From contig JAURWY010000029.1 of NCBI GenBank assembly GCA_030654695.1, forward strand, positions 62,001-126,000: a stretch of 64,000 nt of DNA, read 5' to 3'. Source of the DNA: Polaromonas sp. (GTDB lineage Bacteria > Pseudomonadota > Gammaproteobacteria > Burkholderiales > Burkholderiaceae_C). This document shows positions 10,691 to 20,098 of the stretch, one piece after another. The translations under genes were made by a program, and so were the position numbers. Numbering within the stretch: the first letter of the stretch is position 1; every line of letters begins with the position of its first letter. Below the pieces are notes generated by a model. The model searched no databases. It saw nothing but the letters and a program-made list of their open reading frames with translations, and had not been told where the DNA came from.

Positions 10691-11302
10691 TTAGCGCAGC
10701 AGCATCCAGCCAGCTGTGAGCACCAGTACGCCAGCCATCACGCGGTTGAACCAGCGCAGGCGTTGGCGGGTGTCATCCGGTCCGGCCAGCCACTCTCGCA
10801 GCAGCGAGCCGACCAGCGCATAGGCCAGATTGCTGGCAAAGGCAAAGCCCAACATGACCGGCAAGACGATGGCAAAACGCCAGCCCGCGTCGGCATGTCC
10901 GGCGACCCAGCCGCTGACAATCGCCAGCGCCAGCATCCACGCCTTGATGTTCACCAGCTGCAGCGCCGCACCTTGCCAGAAGCCGACTTGTAGCCTTCTG
11001 GCGTCGGCTTGGCCGAGCTCTTGTGTCATGGCCAAGCGCCGCGCCAGCCACACCAAGTAAGCCGCGCCGGCCAGCTTCACGCCCCAAGCCAGCCAGGGCA
11101 GAGCGACCAGCAAGGCGCCCACGCCGAGCGCGCTGAAGGTCAGCAGCAGGCCCCAGCCCAAGGGCACGGCGCAAACAAAAGGCATGGCGTGGCGCAAGCC
11201 GTGGTTGGCCGCCATCGCAGTGGACAGGGCGGTGTTCGGGCCGGGCGTGAAGCTCATGGCTGTGGCCAGCACCAACAGGGCGATGAATTCAGTACTGCTC
11301 AT
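10691..11302 (-). CDS. LysE/RhtB family amino-acid exporter
   Basis: Inner-membrane protein of 203 residues with about six hydrophobic segments. The N-terminal family motif FTPGPNTALSTAMAANHG is followed by a conserved glycine-rich second helix. LysE/RhtB members export amino acids or their analogues. The substrate is unknown and no regulator is adjacent. It is transcribed away from htpG with a 113-base divergent gap. Confidence 0.92.
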   Translation of the reverse strand: MSSTEFIALLVLATAMSFTPGPNTALSTAMAANHGLRHAMPFVCAVPLGWGLLLTFSALGVGALLVALPWLAWGVKLAGAAYLVWLARRLAMTQELGQADARRLQVGFWQGAALQLVNIKAWMLALAIVSGWVAGHADAGWRFAIVLPVMLGFAFASNLAYALVGSLLREWLAGPDDTRQRLRWFNRVMAGVLVLTAGWMLLR

Positions 11303-11415
11303 GCGCTCGACTTTAGCCTGCCGGAGCAGACCGGCCGCAGAGTTTTCTAGAATCAGGGTTTGTGCTGTGGCCGACAGCTCTTGAATTCACCCTGCATCAA
11401 CCCAACTATCAATCC

Positions 11416-13305
11416 ATGCAAAAACAGACACTCGCTTTTCAGGCCGAAGTAGCCCAGCTGCTTCAACTCGTCACCCACTCGCTGTATTCCAACCCTGAGA
11501 TTTTTCTGCGTGAGTTGATCTCCAACGCGTCAGACGCTTGCGACAAGCTGCGTTTTGAGGCACTGAACGACGCCACGCTGTATGAAAACGTGCCTGAACT
11601 CAAGGTGCGCGTGAGTTTTGACCGGGCCGCCAAGACCCTGACCATTGCCGACAACGGCATCGGCTTGTCGCAACAAGAAGCCATCGACAACCTCGGCACC
11701 ATCGCCAAGAGCGGCACCCGTGACTTTGTCTCCAAGCTCTCCGGCGACCAAAAGAGCGACTCGCAGTTGATCGGCCAATTTGGTGTCGGTTTTTATTCGG
11801 GCTTCATCGTCGCCGACTCGATCACGGTTGAAAGCCGCCGCGCCGGCCTGCCCACCAGCCAAGGCGTGCGCTGGAGCAGCACCGGCACGGGTGAGTTTGA
11901 CGTTAGTGAGATCGAGCGCGCTGAGCGTGGCAGCAGCGTCATCTTGCACTTGAAAGACGACGCAGCCGACTACCTCAATGCCTGGAAGCTCAAAGGCATC
12001 ATCAACAAATACTCCGACCACATTTCCCTGCCCATCGAGATGGAAAAGGAAGAATGGAAAGAGGGCGAAAACGACCAACCCGGCGGTATGGTTTTCACCG
12101 GTGAATGGGAAACCGTCAACCAAGCCGCAGCGCTCTGGTCGCGCGCTAAAAAAGACATCACCCAAGAGCAGTACGACGAGTTCTACAAGCAAATCAGCTA
12201 CGACCACGAAGCGCCGCTGGCCACCACGCACAACCGCGTTGAAGGCAGCACCGAATACACGCAGCTCTTGTTCATTCCGGCCAAAGCGCCTATGGATTTG
12301 TTCAACCGCGACAAAGCCGCTGGCGTCAAGTTGTACGTCAAACGTGTCTTCATCATGGACGACGCGCAAGCCTTGTTGCCCAGCTACTTGCGCTTCGTCA
12401 AAGGCGTGGTGGACTCGTCTGACTTGCCGCTGAATGTGTCGCGCGAACTGCTGCAAGAAAGCCGCGCCGTCAAAGCTATTCGCGAAGGCAACACGCGTCG
12501 TGTGCTGTCCATGATCGAAGACTTAGCTGCCAACGAACCTGAAAAATTCACCGCTTTCTACGCTGAGTTTGGCGCGGTGCTGAAAGAAGGTTTGGGCGAA
12601 GACAACGCCAACCGCGACCGCCTCGCCAAGCTGCTGCGTTTTGCCAGCTCAACCACCGACTCTGTCACCGTCAGCTTGGCCGACTACAAGGCGCGCATGA
12701 AGGAAGGCCAAGCGGCCATTTATTACATCACCGCTGACACGCAAGCTGCCGGCAAGAACAGCCCGCAGCTGGAAATCTTCGGCAAAAAAGGCATTGAAGT
12801 GCTGCTCATGACCGACCGCGTCGACGAGTGGGCGCTGAACTACCTGAACGAGTTTGACGGCACGCCGATGCAGTCGGTGGCCAAGGGCGCGGTCGACTTG
12901 GGCACGCTGCAAGACGACGACGAAAAGAAAGCGGCTGAAGACGTACAAACCCAATTCAAGCCCGTCCTCGACAAGCTCAAAGAGGCGCTGAAAGACAAAG
13001 CCAAAGACGTGCGCGCCACCACGCGCTTGGTCGACTCCGCTGCGTGTCTGGTGGTGCAAGACGGCGACATGTCGACCCAGCTGGCCCGCATGCTCAAGCA
13101 AGCCGGCCAGCCTGCGCCTGAAGTCAAGCCGATCCTTGAAGTCAATGCCCAGCACCCGCTGGCCAAAAAGCTCGAAGCCAGCGTTGACGACGCGCAGTTC
13201 AACGACCTCGCGCACATCTTGTTTGACCAAGCGCTGTTGTCTGAAGGCGGTTTGCCGGATGACCCTGCGGCGTATGTGCGGCGCATCAACGCGCTGCTGG
13301 TTTAA
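11416..13305 (+). CDS. htpG: Molecular chaperone HtpG (Hsp90)
   Basis: ATP-dependent cytosolic chaperone of 629 residues, a normal length for bacterial Hsp90. The N-terminal GHKL ATP site is clear: [14 protein letters not shown] (N-box), [22 protein letters not shown] and [11 protein letters not shown]. Middle and C-terminal dimerisation domains follow, with [14 protein letters not shown] in the middle domain. I start at ATG 11416 (MQKQTLAFQ), matching the usual N-terminus. The frame extends upstream but without homology. Confidence 0.98.
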   Translation: MQKQTLAFQAEVAQLLQLVTHSLYSNPEIFLRELISNASDACDKLRFEALNDATLYENVPELKVRVSFDRAAKTLTIADNGIGLSQQEAIDNLGTIAKSGTRDFVSKLSGDQKSDSQLIGQFGVGFYSGFIVADSITVESRRAGLPTSQGVRWSSTGTGEFDVSEIERAERGSSVILHLKDDAADYLNAWKLKGIINKYSDHISLPIEMEKEEWKEGENDQPGGMVFTGEWETVNQAAALWSRAKKDITQEQYDEFYKQISYDHEAPLATTHNRVEGSTEYTQLLFIPAKAPMDLFNRDKAAGVKLYVKRVFIMDDAQALLPSYLRFVKGVVDSSDLPLNVSRELLQESRAVKAIREGNTRRVLSMIEDLAANEPEKFTAFYAEFGAVLKEGLGEDNANRDRLAKLLRFASSTTDSVTVSLADYKARMKEGQAAIYYITADTQAAGKNSPQLEIFGKKGIEVLLMTDRVDEWALNYLNEFDGTPMQSVAKGAVDLGTLQDDDEKKAAEDVQTQFKPVLDKLKEALKDKAKDVRATTRLVDSAACLVVQDGDMSTQLARMLKQAGQPAPEVKPILEVNAQHPLAKKLEASVDDAQFNDLAHILFDQALLSEGGLPDDPAAYVRRINALLV

Positions 13306-13328
13306 GTTCTAGCTGCCTTACGGAACCC

Positions 13329-14027
13329 ATGCGCCAAAGACCGAAAATCCTCGCGTTTGACATCTTTGGCACGGTGGTGGATTGGCATGGCTCTATCGTT
13401 CGTGAGCTTGAGGCGCTGTACCCGCAAGTCGATGGCAACGCTTTCGCCTTGGCTTGGCGTGCGGGTTACCAGCCGGCCATGCAGCGCGTACGCTCAGGGG
13501 AGTTGGGTTGGGTTCGCATTGATGAATTGAACCGGACGATTCTGGATGCGATGTTGCCGACCTTCGGGCTGGAACATCTGAGCGAAGCCGAGCGTCAACA
13601 CCTGAACCGTGTTTGGCATCGGCTGGAAGCTTGGCCCGACAGCGTGGCCGGTTTGCTGCGGTTGAAAACCCGCTATACCTTGTGCACGCTGTCCAACGGC
13701 AACATCGGCTTGCTCACCAACATGGCCAAACGCGCCGGTCTGCCGTGGGACTGCATCTTGTCAGCCGAAGTTTTTCGCGCCTACAAGCCGGACCCGGCCA
13801 CCTATCTGGGCGTGGCGAAAGTGTTTGATGTGTCGCCCGAGCAAGTCATGCTCTGCGCCGCCCACCACGATGATTTAGCTGCCGCCCGCGCCTGCGGTTT
13901 GCAAACCGCGTACATCGAGCGGCCGCTGGAATTCGGTGCTGCTCAAGTCAAGGATGTGTCGCCGCAAGACGGCAATGATGTGCATGCGCGGGACATCTTG
14001 CAGCTGGCTGAGTTGCTGGGCTGTTGA
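13329..14027 (+). CDS. HAD superfamily hydrolase, haloacid dehalogenase type II
   Basis: Cytosolic protein of 232 residues with HAD motifs. The nucleophile aspartate is in KILAFDIFGTVVDW, motif II serine in TLSNGN, the motif III lysine in RAYKPDP, and the acidic pair in AAHHDDLAAA. The pattern matches L-2-haloacid dehalogenases, which replace a halogen on 2-haloalkanoates with hydroxyl. Many family members act as phosphatases, so the real substrate is uncertain. The gene lies 23 bases after htpG on the same strand and may be read through from it. Confidence 0.88.
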   Translation: MRQRPKILAFDIFGTVVDWHGSIVRELEALYPQVDGNAFALAWRAGYQPAMQRVRSGELGWVRIDELNRTILDAMLPTFGLEHLSEAERQHLNRVWHRLEAWPDSVAGLLRLKTRYTLCTLSNGNIGLLTNMAKRAGLPWDCILSAEVFRAYKPDPATYLGVAKVFDVSPEQVMLCAAHHDDLAAARACGLQTAYIERPLEFGAAQVKDVSPQDGNDVHARDILQLAELLGC

Positions 14028-14060
14028 GCCCCCCGTTTTACTTCCCCACTAGGCCACCCT

Positions 14061-15182
14061 ATGAGTTTGCTTTTTTCTCCTCTGCAATTGCCCTCGCCAC
14101 GCGGTGGTTTGGCCTTGGCCAATCGTATTGTGATTGCCCCAATGTGTCAGTACCAGTCGATCGCCGGTGAGGCTAACGACTGGCATTTGACCCACTGGAC
14201 TAGCCTGCTTAACAGTGGTGCGGCCATGCTCACTCTGGAGGCCACAGCGGTTACTGAGCAGGGGCGTATCACCCCGGGGTGCTTGGGCCTGTGGGACGAT
14301 CGCACTGAGCAGGCGCTGGGCCAGACGCTGCAGCGTGCCCGCCAACTGGCCCCGGCTATGCCGGTCTGTATCCAGTTGGCCCATGCGGGGCGAAAAGCCT
14401 CTAGTGCCGCGCCTTGGAACGGCGGCCAATTGCTGTCATCTGCTCAGGGCGGCTGGCAAACAGTCGGGCCATCGGCGCTGTCGCAACTGCCCGATGAAGC
14501 ACCACCCCAAGCATCGACTCTGGAACAAATGGCACAGATTTGCAATGCCTTTGTACTGGCGGCCCAGCGCGCTGATCGGCTCGGCATTGAGGCCGTGGAG
14601 CTGCATGCCGCGCACGGCTATTTGTTGCATCAATTTTTGTCGCCGCTGAGCAATCAACGAGATGACGAATACGGTGGAAGTTTTGAGAATCGGGTGCGCT
14701 TCCCGCTGGAAGTTTTTACCGCAGTACGCGCCGTGTTTAAGGGTAGCTTGGGTCTTCGCATTTCGGCGAGTGATTGGGTCGAGGGCGGCTGGGACGTCAC
14801 TCAAAGCAGCCAGCTGGCGTGTCGGCTCAAGGCTCTCGGCTGCGACTTTATTCATGTCTCGTCCGGGGGCGTCTCGCCGCAGCAAAAAATTGCCGTTGGG
14901 CCGAACTACCAGGTTTCCATGGCTCGGCAGATACGCCAGACCTCCGGCCTGATCACCACCGCCGTCGGTTTGATCACTGAGTCGGCACAGGCCGAGGCGA
15001 TTTTGCAAGCTGGCGACGCGGACTTGATCGCGCTGGCCCGTGTGATGTTGTACAAGCCGCGTTGGCCGTGGGAGGCGGCGGCCGCGCTAGGCGCAAAAGT
15101 CACAGCAAGCCCGCAGTACTGGCGTTGCTTGCCGCGCGAAGCGCAAGCAGTGTTTGGAAGTGTCCGGATCGGCCAGCGCTAG
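14061..15182 (+). CDS. NADH:flavin oxidoreductase, old yellow enzyme family (YqjM-like)
   Basis: FMN-dependent ene-reductase of 373 residues with a TIM barrel. YqjM-class features are visible: NRIVIAPMCQYQ with the redox-tuning cysteine, LAHAGRKAS, and the EAVELHAAHGYLLHQFLSP active-site motif followed by NQRDDEYGGS. Such enzymes reduce activated C=C bonds with NAD(P)H. The gene follows the HAD gene by 33 bases on the same strand and converges with a ModA-like gene. Confidence 0.94.
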   Translation: MSLLFSPLQLPSPRGGLALANRIVIAPMCQYQSIAGEANDWHLTHWTSLLNSGAAMLTLEATAVTEQGRITPGCLGLWDDRTEQALGQTLQRARQLAPAMPVCIQLAHAGRKASSAAPWNGGQLLSSAQGGWQTVGPSALSQLPDEAPPQASTLEQMAQICNAFVLAAQRADRLGIEAVELHAAHGYLLHQFLSPLSNQRDDEYGGSFENRVRFPLEVFTAVRAVFKGSLGLRISASDWVEGGWDVTQSSQLACRLKALGCDFIHVSSGGVSPQQKIAVGPNYQVSMARQIRQTSGLITTAVGLITESAQAEAILQAGDADLIALARVMLYKPRWPWEAAAALGAKVTASPQYWRCLPREAQAVFGSVRIGQR

Positions 15183-15224
15183 AAAGTTTTGGAAATTGAG
15201 TGCGGTTGGTTATGACCAACCCGC

Positions 15225-15923
15225 TCAGCCTTCAAATCCGCACGCGGCCCTCAGTGCGGCAGACGCTCTGCTTGCCAACAAAGCAATCAAGGCAGCTGCC
15301 GCAGCAGGCTGTTCAGCGCCCGTGCAAACCGCGGCGGTATACACCGTGGCGAGTTCAAATTCTTTGGGCAAATCGGCGATCAAGTCGACGCCTTCGATGT
15401 ACAAAATCTCGGTGTCTTGCGTGCAGCCGAGCAGCCCTTTTTCAGTGGATTGGGCCATCGCCGTCATGGCGGCGGCGCCGTTCGGGTAGGGCCGCAGTCG
15501 GTCGGCGAGTTCTTGGTCGAGGCCCAATTGCTTGAGCACGCTCATGAAGTGAATGCCCGCCGTTGATTTGACCGCGTCAGGGAAGTAAATACCGTTGGCG
15601 GCTTTGAGCGCGGCTGTGAGTTCGACACGTGTGGCGACAGCCGGACGGGCTTCGCCGGTTTTCACGGCGATGCCGGTTTTAACCACGCCCAAAGCTTGGG
15701 CAGTGCCGGCCGCCAGTTGGCCGCTGCTGGTGAGCTGCGCGATGAGGGCGTCGGTCAAGATCAGGACGTCGCAAGGCGCACCGCCCAGCAGCTTGTCTTT
15801 CATCAAGCCGACCGCCCCAAAGGTCGGTTCAATGGCGTAGCCGTGCAGGGCCATAAAGCGTTCTTGGAAGCGGGTGACCAAGGCTTGTGCGGCGCCCGCA
15901 CTGATCAGTTGAAGCGAGTTCAT
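15225..15923 (-). CDS. ModA-like substrate-binding-fold protein without signal peptide
   Basis: Protein of 232 residues resembling the molybdate/sulfate-type periplasmic binding fold (SBP_bac_11). It opens directly with the first strand (MNSLQLISAGAAQALV) and has the hinge segment CDVLILTDALIAQL. No signal peptide is present with the ATG at 15923, and the longer GTG/ATG options upstream add a polar, not hydrophobic, stretch. It is therefore predicted to be cytoplasmic, which is unusual for this fold. It lies 8 bases after the stop of a Bug receptor on the same strand and may belong to that operon. Ligand and role are unknown. Confidence 0.85.
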   Translation of the reverse strand: MNSLQLISAGAAQALVTRFQERFMALHGYAIEPTFGAVGLMKDKLLGGAPCDVLILTDALIAQLTSSGQLAAGTAQALGVVKTGIAVKTGEARPAVATRVELTAALKAANGIYFPDAVKSTAGIHFMSVLKQLGLDQELADRLRPYPNGAAAMTAMAQSTEKGLLGCTQDTEILYIEGVDLIADLPKEFELATVYTAAVCTGAEQPAAAAALIALLASRASAALRAACGFEG

Positions 15924-15931
15924 GCAGATTG

Positions 15932-16912
15932 TCAGTCGAGTTTGATGTTGGCGGTCTTGATGACGCGGTTCCATTTGGCGATGTCGTCGCGCATGTACTT
16001 GTCGAAGACCACCGTGTTCATGACCATGGGCGCTGCGCCTTGCTTGGTCCAGGCTTGTTTGACATCGGGTTGACTGGCGATTTTGGAGACGGCGTCATTG
16101 AGCTTGTCGACGACGGCTTTGGGGGTGCCAGTCGGGGCCATCAGGCCGAGCCAGATGGTGGCTTCGTAGCCGGGCACGCCGGCTTCGTTCAGGGTCGGCG
16201 CTTCAGGCAGCACATCGGAACGGCGCTGACCACTGGTCGCCAGCGCCTTGACTTTGCCAGCGCGCACTTGTTCGGCCATGGTGGTCACGGCGTCAAACAT
16301 CACATCGACTTGACCGCCGATGACGTCGGTACGCGCACCCGAGCTGCCTTTGTAAGGCACGTGCACCATATTGATGTCGGCCATGCTTTTGAAGAGTTCA
16401 CCGGCCATGTGGTACGGCGTGCCGGGGCCTGAAGACGCGTAGTTCAGCTTGCCCGGGTTGGCCTTGGCGTAAGCGATGAATTCTTTCAAATTGTTGGCCG
16501 GGACTTTCGGATTGGCGACCAGCACCAAGTCCGAATAGTTGATGGGTGCGACGGCGATGAAGTCGCGCATCAAGTTGAAGGGCTTGTTCGGGATCAGCGT
16601 TTCGTTGACCGTGTGGGTGTTCGACATCAGCAGCAGCGTGTAGCCGTCTGCCGGCGACTTGGCCGCGATGTCGGTGCCGATGACGGAGCCCGCGCCCGGT
16701 TTGTTGTCGACGATGTAAGACTGTCCGAGTGTGTCTGTCAGACGCTGCGCGATGAAGCGTGCGTAGACGTCAGCCGGGCCGCCGGCAGCAAACGGAACAA
16801 TGATTTTGACGGCACGGGTCGGGTAGGTTTGGGCCGAAGCCGTGGTGTGGGCCAGCACGCTGGCCAAGCCGATCACGGCGAGGCTGGTGCGAAGGAATGT
16901 TTGACGGCGCAT
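15932..16912 (-). CDS. Bug-family tricarboxylate-type receptor (TctC-like)
   Basis: Periplasmic receptor of 326 residues with a cleavable signal peptide (ending around TTASAQTYP) and the Bug ligand motif YPTRAVKIIVPFAAGGPADVY. HVPYKGSSGARTDVIGGQVD is also conserved. It is the second of two Bug genes in a row (26 bases apart) and is followed by the ModA-like gene. No TctAB membrane subunits are adjacent. Ligands of Bug proteins range from citrate to nicotinate and aromatic acids, so none is assigned. Confidence 0.93.
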   Translation of the reverse strand: MRRQTFLRTSLAVIGLASVLAHTTASAQTYPTRAVKIIVPFAAGGPADVYARFIAQRLTDTLGQSYIVDNKPGAGSVIGTDIAAKSPADGYTLLLMSNTHTVNETLIPNKPFNLMRDFIAVAPINYSDLVLVANPKVPANNLKEFIAYAKANPGKLNYASSGPGTPYHMAGELFKSMADINMVHVPYKGSSGARTDVIGGQVDVMFDAVTTMAEQVRAGKVKALATSGQRRSDVLPEAPTLNEAGVPGYEATIWLGLMAPTGTPKAVVDKLNDAVSKIASQPDVKQAWTKQGAAPMVMNTVVFDKYMRDDIAKWNRVIKTANIKLD

Positions 16913-16938
16913 AAAGGTCTCCGGTTTTAATTGATTGA

Positions 16939-17916
16939 TTACTCGATCTTGCCCATTTTCTTAACGACTTCGGCCATGCGCTTGGCATCGGCTTGTACGT
17001 ATTTTTCAAAGTCCGCACTGTCCTGGTACATCACTGGGCTACCCGCGGCCAAGATGACTTCTTTCACGCGTGCGTCTTGTGCTGCAAAGCGGGCAGCAGT
17101 ACGCAGGCGCTGTGCAATCGGCTCTGGCGTAGCGGCTGGAATAAACATGCCCGACCACTGCGCGTATTCGGCGTTGATACCGGCGTCTTTGAGGCTGGTC
17201 AGCTCAGGCATGGCCGTCAGTTTGCCATTGCCCCAATGACCCAAGACACGCAACTTGCCGGCTCTGACATGCTGCAGTACGGTGGCGGGTCCAGACGACA
17301 CGGCGTCGATTTGGCCACCCAGCAGCGCCACCACGGCCGGTCCTGCGCCGGTGAACGGAATGTGCGTGAGCTTGGTGCCGGTGTTTTGCGCCAAAATTTC
17401 CATCGGCACGTGCATGGTGCCGTAATTACCCGACGAGCCGTAGTTGATGGCGCCCGGACGTTTCTTGGCGTCGTTGACAAAATCTTGTGCTGTTTTCCAG
17501 GGCGATTCGGCACGCACGGCGAGCACCGTTGGGTCGGCGGTGTAGCGTGCAATCGGTCGCAAGTCTTGCAGTGCAAACATGGCGGGTCGGCCCAGCAGCA
17601 CGTCAGCTTCGGGGATCACGGTGAGCGACGACAGGGCCATCAAGATGGTGTAGCCGTCTGGCTTGGCTTTGGCGGCAACGCTCATGCCAATGCCGCCGCC
17701 TGCGCCCGCCCGGTTTTCAATCACCACCGGCTGGCCCAAATCGCGCGACATCGCTTCCGCGACAGGGCGCGCCACCAAGTCAGCCAGACCACCGGGCGGA
17801 AAAGGCACGATCATGGTGATGGAGCGGGTCGGCCAAGTGCCTTGGGCGCCAGCCAAAGTGGCTGCGCAAAGCAGCAAGCCAGCCAGCAGTGCGGAATGTC
17901 GTGGTGTGTTTTTCAA
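16939..17916 (-). CDS. Bug-family tricarboxylate-type receptor (TctC-like)
   Basis: Periplasmic receptor of 325 residues. It has a signal peptide (MKNTPRHSALLAGLLLCAAT, cleavage near LAGAQGTW), the Bug motif WPTRSITMIVPFPPGGLAD, and LTHIPFTGAGPAVVALLGGQ. It differs enough from the neighbouring Bug gene to suggest a different ligand. It is the first gene of the minus-strand cluster and is divergent from the fumarylacetoacetase-family hydrolase across a 172-base gap, so a shared regulatory region is likely. Confidence 0.93.
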   Translation of the reverse strand: MKNTPRHSALLAGLLLCAATLAGAQGTWPTRSITMIVPFPPGGLADLVARPVAEAMSRDLGQPVVIENRAGAGGGIGMSVAAKAKPDGYTILMALSSLTVIPEADVLLGRPAMFALQDLRPIARYTADPTVLAVRAESPWKTAQDFVNDAKKRPGAINYGSSGNYGTMHVPMEILAQNTGTKLTHIPFTGAGPAVVALLGGQIDAVSSGPATVLQHVRAGKLRVLGHWGNGKLTAMPELTSLKDAGINAEYAQWSGMFIPAATPEPIAQRLRTAARFAAQDARVKEVILAAGSPVMYQDSADFEKYVQADAKRMAEVVKKMGKIE

Positions 17917-18088
17917 GGGTGTCTCCTGGTCGTTTGTGGTGGGCTTGGGTCAGCGAAACCGGGGCCGGTGCGCAAGGCTCAAAGCCAGTTGGCATGCTAA
18001 CATTCCATCGGTATTTTGGTGTCAGCGGAATCCCTAACTTTTTTGGCCGCATGACATTTTGCAACCCAATAACACGGACAGACAGCCC

Positions 18089-18961
18089 ATGAAAATCGCA
18101 GCGTTCAATCACCAAGGTCAGCCTGGCGTCGGTCTGGTCTCGAGCGACTTGAAGTCAGTCCAACCGTTTGACTTGAGCCTGGTTGAGCGCGAACTGGGTG
18201 CTCTGCCTATTATTGAGCGCCAAGCCAAAGGCGAGAGCTTGCCGGCCTTGTTGCCCGCCCTCGCGCTGGCCGACGTGACGCTGCGTGCACCGTTGCCGCG
18301 TCCACGTCGCAACATTTTCTGCGTTGGTAAAAACTACTTTGAGCATGCCAAAGAATTCGCTGGCAGCGGCTTTGACAGCAGCGCCAAATCGGGTGGTGCT
18401 ATTCCTGAGCACCCGATCTATTTCAGCAAAGTGCCCGAGTCCGTGATCGGCACCGGTGCAACGGTTGAAATGCCGGCCGCATCAACCGCGATTGACTACG
18501 AAGCCGAGTTGGCCGTCATCATCGGTCGGGGTGGCAAAGGCATTGCGGCCAAGGACGCCATGAGCCATGTGTGGGGTTACACCATCATCAACGACGTGAC
18601 CGCGCGTGACTGGCAAAGCCGCCATCAACAATGGTTGCTGGGCAAGTCCTTCGACACCTTTTGCCCGATGGGCCCGTGGTTGGTCAGCGCCGACGAACTC
18701 GACGGCACCAACACGCGCATGCGTGGCTACGTGAACGGTGAGTTGCGCCAAGACGTCTCAACCCAAGACCTGATTTTTGACATCCCCACACTGATCGAAG
18801 TGCTGTCGGCCGGCATCACGCTGTACCCCGGCGACGTGATCGCCACCGGTACGCCCGTCGGTGTGGGCATTGGCTTCAAGCCACCGAAGTACTTGGTCTC
18901 GGGCGACCAGTTGCGCATCGAGATCGACGGCATCGGTTCTTTGGACAATCCAGTCCGCTGA
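18089..18961 (+). CDS. Fumarylacetoacetate hydrolase family protein
   Basis: Metal-dependent hydrolase or decarboxylase of 290 residues with the FAH fold. NIFCVGKNY opens the catalytic domain, DYEAELAVIIG supplies the two acidic metal ligands, and NDVTARDWQ follows with the third ligand region. This family acts on acylpyruvates and ring-cleavage products such as 2-hydroxyhepta-2,4-diene-1,7-dioate. Its position opposite two carboxylate receptors suggests a catabolic role for an imported acid, but the substrate is not known. I use ATG 18089 because family members normally begin with MK(I/L)A. Confidence 0.93.
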   Translation: MKIAAFNHQGQPGVGLVSSDLKSVQPFDLSLVERELGALPIIERQAKGESLPALLPALALADVTLRAPLPRPRRNIFCVGKNYFEHAKEFAGSGFDSSAKSGGAIPEHPIYFSKVPESVIGTGATVEMPAASTAIDYEAELAVIIGRGGKGIAAKDAMSHVWGYTIINDVTARDWQSRHQQWLLGKSFDTFCPMGPWLVSADELDGTNTRMRGYVNGELRQDVSTQDLIFDIPTLIEVLSAGITLYPGDVIATGTPVGVGIGFKPPKYLVSGDQLRIEIDGIGSLDNPVR

Positions 18962-18964
18962 AGA

Positions 18965-20053
18965 TCACACCACCAGCGGTGTTTCTTGCATCGCTTCGGT
19001 TTGCTCGACCAACATGTCGACCTGGCCCTTCCAGTAGTCGCTAGAGCCGAACCAGGGAAAGTTGATCGGGAAAATCGGGTCACTCCAGCGCTGGGCCAAC
19101 CACGCGCTGTAGTGCACCAGCCGCAGTGTGCGCAGCGGCTCGATCAAGGCCAGTTCGCGCCGGTCAAATTCATGAAACTCTTCATAGCCGTCGACCAATG
19201 CGCCAAGCTGCCGCGTGCATTGCGGCCGGTCGCCAGACAACAGCATCCACATGTCTTGCACGGCCGGTCCGGTGCGCGCGTCATCCAGATCAACAAAGTG
19301 CGGGCCGGCATCAGCGGTGCCTTCGGGTGTCCACAAGATGTTGCCGGGATGGCAGTCACCGTGCAGCCGCAAGGTGCGCACGCTGCCAACGCTGTTGATG
19401 ACGCCTTGGGCCACTTGCATGGCTTCGTCAAACGCGTTACGCCAGCGTGACTCCATGTCCAGCGGCAGGTAGTTGCCGGCCAGCAAAACGTCGCGACTGG
19501 CGAAGCCGAAGGTGTCGATGTTGAGCGCCGGCCTGTCTGTGAACGAGCTGCGGGCGCCAACGCTGTGAATCCGCGCCAGAAAGCGCCCAATCCATTCAAG
19601 CACGGCGTTGTCTTCCAGCTCGGGCCTGCGACCACCGCGACGCGGTGAGACGCTGAACGAAAAACCGGCAAAGTGGTGCAGCGTTTGGCCACTCAAGGTC
19701 AAGGCACCGATGACCGGAATTTCGGCCGCCATCAACTCGGTCGCAAAGGCGTGCTCTTCTAAAATTTGCGCATCGCTCCAGCGACCCGGGCGGTAAAACT
19801 TGGCGACCACGGTGTCGCCTGCGCCGCCGGCGTTGCCTTCAGGTGGCGCCGGGCTTTCGAGTGAAATTTGGTAGACGCGGTTCTCGTAGCTTGACAGTGC
19901 GGTCAGCCGGCCATCGCCCCAAAGCCCCACGCTGGCCAGCGCATCGAGCACCACATCCGGGGTGAGGAATTCATACGGATGTGCGGCGTTGTCGTTTTTA
20001 TCGGGAGAGCCTTGTGTGCTGTCAGCGCGGTTGCCATCGGGGAGTTCGTTCAT
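18965..20053 (-). CDS. srkA: Stress response serine/threonine kinase, SrkA/YihE-like
   Basis: Cytosolic kinase of the aminoglycoside-phosphotransferase/choline-kinase fold, 362 residues. Catalytic features are RLHGDCHPGNILW (catalytic Asp and Asn) and HFVDLDDARTGPAVQDMW (metal-binding Asp). The early YENRVYQI segment matches SrkA. E. coli SrkA protects against stress-induced death. The N-terminus carries about 30 extra polar residues. A GTG at 20092 would lengthen it further, so the start is uncertain. It converges with the FAH-family gene (3 bases between stops) and lies just behind ohr on the same strand. Confidence 0.88.
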   Translation of the reverse strand: MNELPDGNRADSTQGSPDKNDNAAHPYEFLTPDVVLDALASVGLWGDGRLTALSSYENRVYQISLESPAPPEGNAGGAGDTVVAKFYRPGRWSDAQILEEHAFATELMAAEIPVIGALTLSGQTLHHFAGFSFSVSPRRGGRRPELEDNAVLEWIGRFLARIHSVGARSSFTDRPALNIDTFGFASRDVLLAGNYLPLDMESRWRNAFDEAMQVAQGVINSVGSVRTLRLHGDCHPGNILWTPEGTADAGPHFVDLDDARTGPAVQDMWMLLSGDRPQCTRQLGALVDGYEEFHEFDRRELALIEPLRTLRLVHYSAWLAQRWSDPIFPINFPWFGSSDYWKGQVDMLVEQTEAMQETPLVV

Positions 20054-20098
20054 GGCACCGATTGTGGGGCTTGGCCTCAAGTTTGGCCCCACGCTTGA

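Noticed and set aside
11530-12456. 308-codon minus-strand open frame
   Set aside because: Antisense to htpG, no family features.
16993-18000. 335-codon plus-strand open frame
   Set aside because: Antisense to a clear Bug receptor gene; composition is that of a shadow frame and no family is recognisable.
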